From: Phytopythium helicoides
Lineage: Eukaryota > Oomycota > Peronosporomycetes > Pythiales > Pythiaceae
Direction of reading: 5' to 3'
DNA: 64,000 bases
NCBI GenBank assembly: GCA_024867545.1
Contig: JANFNE010000031.1
Span: 372,001-436,000, forward strand
Shown: piece after piece, positions 56,600 to 64,000 of the stretch
Layout: the number at the start of each line of letters is the position of its first letter
Numbering within the stretch: the stretch's first letter is position 1
Program-made: the position numbers and the translations under genes
The notes under the pieces: model-generated
Told to the model about the DNA's origin: nothing
Database searches by the model: none
The model's input: only the letters and a program-made list of their open reading frames with translations

Positions 56600-57810
56600 A
56601 GTGCTTGAGCATGCATTGGTCTATCAACAGATGATTTTTCATTTGGATGCAATTGTTGCTCAGGTTGGTCACTTTCATCTCACTTGCTTGTCCGACGAGC
56701 CGCTTGTACTCTTGCCAAAGTGACAGCGTGCCGCGCGCTGATGGCGTCAGCTCTAGTCGGTCCCTGGGGATGAGAGGTCTCAAAGTGAGGATTTCGATCA
56801 AGTAAACTCCGCAAAGCCATTCGTACATACAACGGCGTCGTCGAGCCCGCTTTGGTGTCGAGAAGCTCGCGGGCATCGATCAAGTCGAGCCTGCTGCGAC
56901 TCGAACTTGTCCTTAGGTCCTGCGCGGTACAGCGCCTGGACCTCCTCGGCCGTCCGCGACGTCTGCACGTAGAACGCTGCGCAGCAAATCAAGTTAGTCG
57001 CGTTCCATCCCAACCTCATCAATGCACCTTCCGTTTCGTACAAAAGCTCGGGGTGCACGCTTCGGTCTGGAGCACGACGCCGAGCAGCAGCGGGCTCGCT
57101 CATGTCCTCCAGCGCGATGTTAACCTCTTCGTGCACCTCGTTCACGATGGAGCTGAAGAGCTCATCCCGCGCTGCCACTTCCATCGCTCGTCGCTCGTCT
57201 CCATTTCCCTCCAGCTCGTCCAGCGTCTCTGCCGTCAGCCCGACGTTCTGCAGCAAGGAGAAGTGAGCCACCAGCGTGTTGCGGCGCCTAGCCATCTCCA
57301 AACCCCCACCGACGGCTCTGGGTGTCCTCCTGGCGTGTCGTGCAGGTTCTGGTACAGCCCGACCGAGTTGCTGCGCTTGATGAGCGCCACGAACTCGTCG
57401 CTGGTCTCGACCACCGCCGCGACGCCGATCTTCCTCGACACGAACTTGAACCTATCGCCGTCCTTCTCGCCGTCCTGCAGCAGCCTCCCGCTCTCCGTCG
57501 AGCAGCACGTGCCCAGGTACGTCTTGTAGTCCGTGATCCCCCAGTCCATGCGCAGCGCGCCGTCCTCCTCCTGCCGCCACGCCGACAGCCGGAACTTGCT
57601 GGCGTTGAACAAGCGCGGAGACTCGCGCAGATACTGCGCCCACGTCGCCTCCAGCGCCGACTCCGCGCGCGCGTCCGGGTGCCGCGACCGGTTGAAGCGC
57701 GCGGACAGCGCCACGCGCACCTGGCGACGCTCGAATGGCCCGCAGAGCCCCGCGGGCGCCAGGAAGCTGCGCGTCTCGGCGCTCATGAGCTGGCGCAGCG
57801 GCAGCTTCAT
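56580..57810 (-). CDS. NUDT22-like Nudix protein
   Basis: Exon 1 is 57810-57310, exon 2 57247-57028 and exon 3 56976-56831, and a last exon runs from about 56767 to a stop at 56580. All introns have GT-AG ends. The region IGVAAVVETSDEFVALIKRS followed by LHDTPGGHPEP resembles NUDT22, a UDP-glucose/UDP-galactose diphosphatase whose Nudix box starts with a GGHPEP element. LFSSIVNEVHEEVNIALEDM supplies the EExN-type Nudix helix, and FRLSAWRQEEDGALRMDWGI with TDYKTYLGT matches its N-terminal domain. One frame change in exon 3 is needed for LELTPSARGTLSLW in the last exon; without it a different tail would end at 56680. The 3' end overlaps the dynein 3' end by 20 bases, tail to tail. Substrate is inferred from the family only. 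Confidence 0.8.
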
Positions 57811-57925
57811 GCGGAGGCGCGTCAGTGGGCAAGTGCGGGATTATGGCCAATCACGGGGCGGGAATATTTTTTTCGTTTAAGTATATAATTGAATTTCGTT
57901 TTTTCTCCGCAAGCTCCACGATAAT

Positions 57926-58108
57926 ATGCACGACGGCGGCAAGCCGATGACCTCGGCCAAGAAACAGCGAGTCGAGAGCGACGGCACGAGGACGAAGAAA
58001 GACTACACTCGCCTCACCTTTGACCAGCAGTGCACGCTGTGCTCATGGCTAGGAAGCCGATTTTTGAGCTCGCGCGTTTGTGCTGGCATATATCAAACTG
58101 CAGAGTGA
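57926..58108 (+). pseudogene. Possible CENP-B/pogo-type HTH transposase fragment
   Basis: The 418-base gap between the Nudix gene and ATG3 holds a short frame containing KKDYTRLTFDQQCTLCSWLG, then in the next frame ARKPIFELARLCWHISNCRV. This loosely resembles the N-terminal helix-turn-helix of CENP-B and pogo/Tigger transposases (RLTxxQKxxLCxW...P....LAxW). It is too short and too broken to be functional. The match is weak, and it could instead be 5' UTR of ATG3. Confidence 0.3.
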
Positions 58109-58228
58109 GTCTCTTTGCATCGCAAATGTCAGTGTATAAATGTATAGAGTCCCCAGCTCCTTCTCCTTGGCTCTTCTCGAAGAAGGTGTTGAACCCTCGA
58201 AGAAGCGCCGCCGCCGCCCGCCGCCGCC

Positions 58229-59394
58229 ATGCAGAGCCTGTTCCACGGCGTGCGCGAGTACCTGACGCCGGTGCTGACCGAGTCCTCGTTCGAGTCCAAG
58301 GGGCTGCTGACGCCCGAGGAGTTCGTCAAGGCCGGCGATCTGCTCGTCTACAAGTGCCCCACGTGGCGCTGGTGCGTCTCTCGCGACACAACGCGGGGCG
58401 CTTGGGGCTGACTGCGGCTGCTGCGCAGGGAGAGCGGGGACCCGGGCAGCCGCCGCGCGTACCTGCCGGCCGACAAGCAGTTCCTGGTGACGCGCAACGG
58501 TGCGCTGGCGCTTTCGGATAGCGAATGGAGGAGGAGGTAGCGGACGGACTGACGAGGTGGGCGGAGCAGTGCCATGCAGGCGCCGCGTGACGTCGCTGGA
58601 GCAGACGTACCAGACGGAGACGGCGGTCGAGGGAGAGGACGAGTGGGTCGCGGCGTCTTCCTACGCTGCTGACGCTGGCGCGGGCGTTACGGGTGAGTCG
58701 GAGGGGGGAAGGAGCTGGCTGCGGCTGGGTTGATGAGCTCACGGTTTGACGCAAAAAAACAAAAACAAAACAGACCTGGATGACGAGCTGGAGGGCCTGT
58801 CCATCGGCGACGCCGGCGCCAAGCAGCCGTCCAGCAGCCGCAGCATCCTGGACGCGGTCGTGGACGACCACTTCGCAACGTCCGGCGAGCAGCTGGACGA
58901 CCTGGCGACGTTCGAGGAGGAGGACAACCTGGTGGAGGCCCGACGAGGCGGCGCTGGGGCCCGGCGGCGGCGCCGGGTACCTGGTGGCGAGCGAGCCCGA
59001 GGGCGACAACGACGCCATCCTGTACACGCGCACGTACGACCTGTCGATCACGTACGACAAGTACTACCAGACGCCGCGCGTGTGGCTGTTTGGGTACGAC
59101 GAGAAGAGCGCGCCGCTGAGCGCCGAGCAAATGTTCGAGGACATCATGCAGGACTACGCGAACCGCACGGTGACGATGGAGCCGCACCCGCACCGCGCGG
59201 CGCTGGTGCACGCGAGCATCCACCCGTGCCAGCACGGCGCCGTCATGAAGCGCATCGTGGCGAACCTCAAGGCGCAGGACGGCTCGAGCGAGATCCGCAG
59301 CGACCAGTACCTCTTCCTCTTCCTCAAGTTCATCCAGTCGGTCATCCCCACCATCGACTACGACCACACGATCGAGGTGAACGCCAAGAAGTAG
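58229..59394 (+). CDS. ATG3: ATG3, E2-like enzyme for ATG8 lipidation
   Basis: ATG3 transfers ATG8 from ATG7 to phosphatidylethanolamine during autophagosome formation. Exons are 58229-58371, 58429-58499, 58570-58692 and 58774-59394, with GT-AG introns of 57, 70 and 81 bases. The N-terminus ([39 protein letters not shown]) is the membrane-sensing and first E2 part. [15 protein letters not shown] follows across intron 2. An acidic flexible region (SIGDAGAKQ to FEEEDNLVE) precedes the rest of the E2 fold: [20 protein letters not shown] and the active-site motif [14 protein letters not shown] with the catalytic Cys in HPC. The last exon is one base too long: around 58938 an extra G shifts LVE away from [15 protein letters not shown]. 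The rest is intact. Confidence 0.95.
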
Positions 59395-59545
59395 CCGCCT
59401 CGGGGCTCGGCGTCACGCGGCCCTCAAAGATATCTGACGCGCGGCGCGGCCCGCTTCAACCGGTCGACTTGCATGTTCCTACCATACACCCACACCCACT
59501 TTAAACCGGACCGTAACCATGATTTTTTTTTTCTTTTTCCGTTGA

Positions 59546-60499
<954 letters not shown>

Positions 60500-60647
60500 G
60501 TGCGCAGCGCTGGGTTAGGTCCTCCCTCCTCTAGTACTTATGCAGGCGGCAGTGGCGAGCAGTTGGCGGCGCAATGCAGGCTGCGTCTTTGTCTCGTGTT
60601 GTCGCGTGCATCTATCATCCGGCGGGGCGGCAGCTAGGCGCACCCGT

Positions 60648-61402
60648 CTACTCTCCTGCGTCGGACGACGTCGAGCTGCAAGTCTTGGCGTCTCCGGGCT
60701 CGTTGGCGCCGCGCTCTTCCTCGGCCTGCAGCAGCTCGTGCACCCACTCGCCGACAAGGTTGTTGCCCGTAGCGAGGAAGTGCGCGTAGTGCGTGTGCAG
60801 GCACTTGACGGCCGCGAAGTTGCGGATGCCGGCGACGCCGACGTCCCGCAGCGCGCGCGTCCACCCGTTGCGCTCCACGAGCTCCCGGTCGCTCGGCGTC
60901 AGCATCCCCCACCGCTCGCGCGCGTAGCTCTCGTGGCACTCCTCCATGCGCTGCTCGCCACCACCCCGCGTCACTCCTCCCTCCCTCCCTGCTCGCTCCC
61001 ATCCATCCAGCTCCGCACCTTCCTGAACGCGGCGCTCTCGACCATGCGGCGCTCCAGCAGCTGCACGAACCGCCGGTCTTCAAGCGCCGACACGCGCGCC
61101 TTGAGCTCCTTGCTCGCCAGCCAGTAGACCGTCGGGAAGGGCTCCACCGCCGCGCGCTGGCGCTTCTTGTGCGCCGCCTCGCGGCTCCGCAGCGGATACA
61201 GCAGCAGCACCGCCGGCCGCCGCGCCTTTGGCGTCTCGGCGGCCACGCGCACCACGTTGGACGGCACGAAGCCGAGCTCCTCGCGCACGAGCGCCAGCTC
61301 CGCGGCCGTCGCCTCGCACGCAACGCCCTGGAAGCTGCGCGGGCGCTCGCGGAGCGTCAGCGAATCGACGTCGGCGGCCAGCGACGCCATCGAGGCGGCC
61401 AT
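60648..61402 (-). CDS. DUF501-family protein
   Basis: Exons 61402-61019 and 60950-60648 join in frame through a 68-base GT-AG intron to give 228 residues. The N-terminal half contains LLLYPLRSREAAHKK and PFPTVYWLASKELKARVSAL, with ledges like the PTxFWLTCP...LE motif of bacterial DUF501 proteins. After the intron, DVGVAGIRNFAAVKCLHTHY followed by AHFLATGNNLVGEWVHE is the most conserved DUF501 block (GIxxxxxVKCLHAHxAHxLAxGxNPVG). The two histidines and the cysteine of CLHTHYAH could bind metal, which is speculative. DUF501 is best known from bacteria and its biochemical role is not established. The C-terminus is short and Ser-rich. No presequence is obvious. Confidence 0.85.
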
Positions 61403-61571
61403 GACGTCGACCGAGAGAGCGATTGACAGCCAATCAATGGAGATGGTAACGCCGCGAGGAGATCTTGGAGGGGCGCACGGGGGGCCGCCAGGGGGGCGGG
61501 CAGTCTGCAAACTGCCGACGACCGAAAAAAAAAGCACCAAGCGACGTGGAAGAGGAGAGAGAGAGAGAGCC

Positions 61572-64000
61572 ATGGACCCCATGAGCGCGTTTGACATGGA
61601 GCGACGCACAGGCATCTCGCGCGACGAGGTCGACGACTTTGCCGAGCGTATGGACCTGGTGCGAGCGGGCTTTTTGGACTGCGACTCCGGCCTTCTAGCC
61701 TGCTCATTTGCCGTGCACGCTACTTCAGATTGCCAAGGCGATGGAGGACATCAAGAACGGCACGTTCGACCCCGTCAACTGCAAGGTTTGCTGGCGTCGT
61801 TGCCGCGTGACCCTCCATCACGCAGTCTCGATCTAAACTGCCTGGTCGTTCGACGACAGATCCCAGGCTACAAGACGCCAGAACAGGAAGAAATGGAGCG
61901 TCAAGAGCGGGAGAAGAAGGAGGAAGAGCGGAGAGTACGGGAGGAGGAGAAGAAGCGGCGGACCAAGCAGGAAGAACACGACAAGTGGTGGTACAGGGCT
62001 GAGCTTCGACACTCCCTCGAGCAAGGCAGCGAGGATGAGCACGCCGACGCTATCGGAACCACCAAAGGCGCACAGTGGGCAAACCGTGTGCTGGCTGCGT
62101 ACAAGTCGCGAGACGCCAACGACTACTCGGTGTGGGACAGCTGGGTGCCGGAGGATCCTGTCTCTCGGCAAGAACGCGCCGATCGCGAGGCAGAGCTCGA
62201 GAAAATCCGCAATCGTGAGTTTGAGGCCAACAACCCCGAGTTCTGCAATCAATTCAAGCACGATTTAGAGGAGCGGCAGCGATCTCAGAAACAAAAAGAG
62301 CACAGCGCTCAAAGTAAGTGGCAGGTAGCGCGTGGGTGGTGATAAGCACGCAATGCTGACCTGTGTGTCTTTTCCGACGTCCTAGAGCTCAAGCAGAAAG
62401 GGAACGTGTTATACAAGCGAAAAAAATACACTGAAGCCATCGAGAACTACATGCAGGCTCTAGAACTGGCGCCGTTTAACGTCGCAGTCCTCGCCAACAT
62501 CGCTCAGTGCTACTTGCGACTGGACGAGATGGACAATTGCGTCGAGTTCTGCACCCGCACACTATTCATTGATCCAAATCACATAAAGGCATTATCTCGA
62601 AGGGCCAACGTGTGGCACAGGCAAAGCAAGCTTAAGGAAGCAGCTGAAGATATGAAAAAGGCGCTTGCACTGGATCCAGAAAACCTAGACGTCATTGAAC
62701 AGCATTCTATCGTGGTCGGAGACTATGAAGACTCGGCCACGAAAAGCATTCTTGAGGCTGCGATCCGCGGTGCCTCAGCTGCAAAGACCAAGCTTGGATC
62801 GAATGTGGTGGAAGAGTTGCGGTTTGTCCAGGGTATTCTAGATCAGATCAACAAGCAAGAGTGTGCAGCAGAATCTACACCACCAAGCTTGCCTGAAGTG
62901 AGCAATCACGAGTCATGTAAGACTCCAAACATGGGCATTATCCTGTGGCAATGGTCAGCGTATGAATTGTTACTCCCTTTTGTTGAGCGCAGTGAGTATG
63001 CTCGCGATCACTTGCGAACCTCAGGAGAGCTGTTTCGCCTGAGCGATCGTCTACAAAATGTATTTACGTCAGCTTTTTCTGCCGGACACAATCCGACTAC
63101 CCAAGTTACCAAAGAAAACGTGGACTATGAGATTATTATATCAGCAATGCTGAACTGTCTCGCTGCAGGAGTTGCTGATACACCTCGAAATCAAGTAGTT
63201 CTGTTCCGGCAGAAGCTGTTTCGAGAGTCTTTACTGGCATCGTTGAGTCAGCTCCACCCAGATATTGCTTCAAGTCACAATTCCAAGACACTGTGCGATC
63301 TCCTTCGATCATCAATCGTCCAAGCAAGCATTGTCCGTGTTATCGAGGAGATCATTGACTCTAAGGCGTGGAAGAATGCTGTGCTATCGTCACCTACTTG
63401 CCTTAATCGGCTGTTTGAAATCCTGCAACATGGTAAAGAAGGCAATAACATTCCACAGCGTGATGCTGATGCCATCACAAATCGCGGTATATCAGCCTCT
63501 AGTATCTGCTTCACGCTCAGTAATGATGCGGTAGGGATCAATATCCTCGTAAAACCTGAAGACGCTGGTCAGCGCATCTGTGCAATTTCCAAAAGTATCC
63601 GTGCATTTGGCAGCTCTGACTCGCCGACACTGAAGAACCTCCTCGGCTTTGTGACGAATTTAACCACTAGTGAGGCTTTCCGAGCTGCTATTGAGGTGGC
63701 ATCGCTAGAGTCTGAGCGAAAATCTCTAATTAAGAGCTTACTATCCATTGCAGAGCAGTTCTACACATGTCCAACCTCGGCTGATTATACATCAAGCGAG
63801 CGAGCTCTAGCTACGTTGCTGAACTTGTCTTTTCATGAATACTCTCAAGTTCGACGGGAAGATTTGTTAGAGATGAACGCTGCGGATACTTTACACAGCA
63901 TCTTTGCCCACATGCAGCAAGAAACCTTCATTCAATCTATCTGCATCTTGTCTCGCGCTTCAAGCCTTTTATGTCGGCTTCACGTCATTCGCCACATCGC
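61572..64000 (+). CDS. TPR protein resembling TTC12, partial at right edge
   Basis: Exons 61572-61658, 61729-61785, 61860-62313 and 62386 to beyond 64000 join in frame through GT-AG introns of 70, 74 and 72 bases. After a short N-terminal helix (RDEVDDFAERMDL, IAKAMEDIKNGTFDPVNCK) comes a long charged helix (EEMERQEREKKEEERRVREE). TPR repeats follow from about residue 200: KGNVLYKRKKYTEAIENYMQ, then ALELAPFNVAVLANIAQCYL and ALSRRANVWHRQSKLKEAAE. The remaining 430 residues are helical and armadillo-like (for example LLGFVTNLTTSEAFRAAIE). TPR followed by armadillo repeats is the plan of TTC12, a cytoplasmic factor for assembly of axonemal dynein arms. The dynein gene 5 kb away fits that role, but other TPR-ARM proteins remain possible. 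The 3' end is outside the window. Confidence 0.8.

Overview
This window is nuclear DNA from a eukaryote, most likely an oomycete-type stramenopile. The support is indirect but consistent: dense protein-coding genes on both strands, short GT-AG introns (roughly 50-95 nt), GC-rich third codon positions, a two-member bHLH-PAS-like family, axonemal dynein, and a core-promoter element (CATTTCCCATTTGGCC) 80-95 nt upstream of both bHLH-PAS genes that fits the oomycete initiator consensus TCAYTYYNCAWTTT. No species call is possible from the sequence alone.

Layout. 0-4 kb: the 5' part of an armadillo-like protein running off the left edge and a kinesin. 4.4-9.9 kb: two head-to-head paralogous multipass membrane protein genes. 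10-13.6 kb: a housekeeping block with a BolA-like protein, uracil-DNA glycosylase (behind a cluster of nested MluI-box palindromes) and an ELMO-domain protein. 14.3-20.5 kb: two divergent bHLH-PAS-like regulators separated by 3.9 kb of non-coding DNA rich in TACGGTAC-type sites. 21.5-23 kb: two unrecognised membrane or hypothetical proteins. 23.5-32.8 kb: an accessory, mobile-element-rich stretch with an intact hAT transposase, a PIG-Q/GPI1 gene, an intact Fanzor (eukaryotic TnpB-like RNA-guided nuclease), a relic joining an ABC-transporter fragment to a cytosine-deaminase fragment, and a decayed Gly/Ser-repeat gene. 32.9-40.6 kb: two near-identical ankyrin-repeat genes in inverted orientation flanking an acyl-CoA delta-9 desaturase. 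41-42.6 kb: ornithine carbamoyltransferase in ten exons. 42.9-56.6 kb: a dynein heavy chain. 56.6-64 kb: a NUDT22-like Nudix protein, ATG3, a Rab GTPase, a DUF501 protein and a TPR protein resembling TTC12 that runs off the right edge.

The genes mostly do not form a pathway. The clearest functional link is ciliary: the outer-arm-like dynein heavy chain and the TTC12-like protein (TTC12 is a known dynein-arm assembly factor) lie 5 kb apart. The most interesting system is the Fanzor gene, which keeps all three RuvC acidic positions.

Caveat: several otherwise well-conserved genes (dynein about 16 times, also kinesin, ATG3, the Nudix gene and the membrane paralogues) switch reading frame by one base without intron signals, whereas UNG, ELMO, BolA, OTC, hAT, Fanzor, the desaturase and the second ankyrin gene do not. 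Sequence or assembly indels are the simplest explanation, so I have not called those genes pseudogenes.
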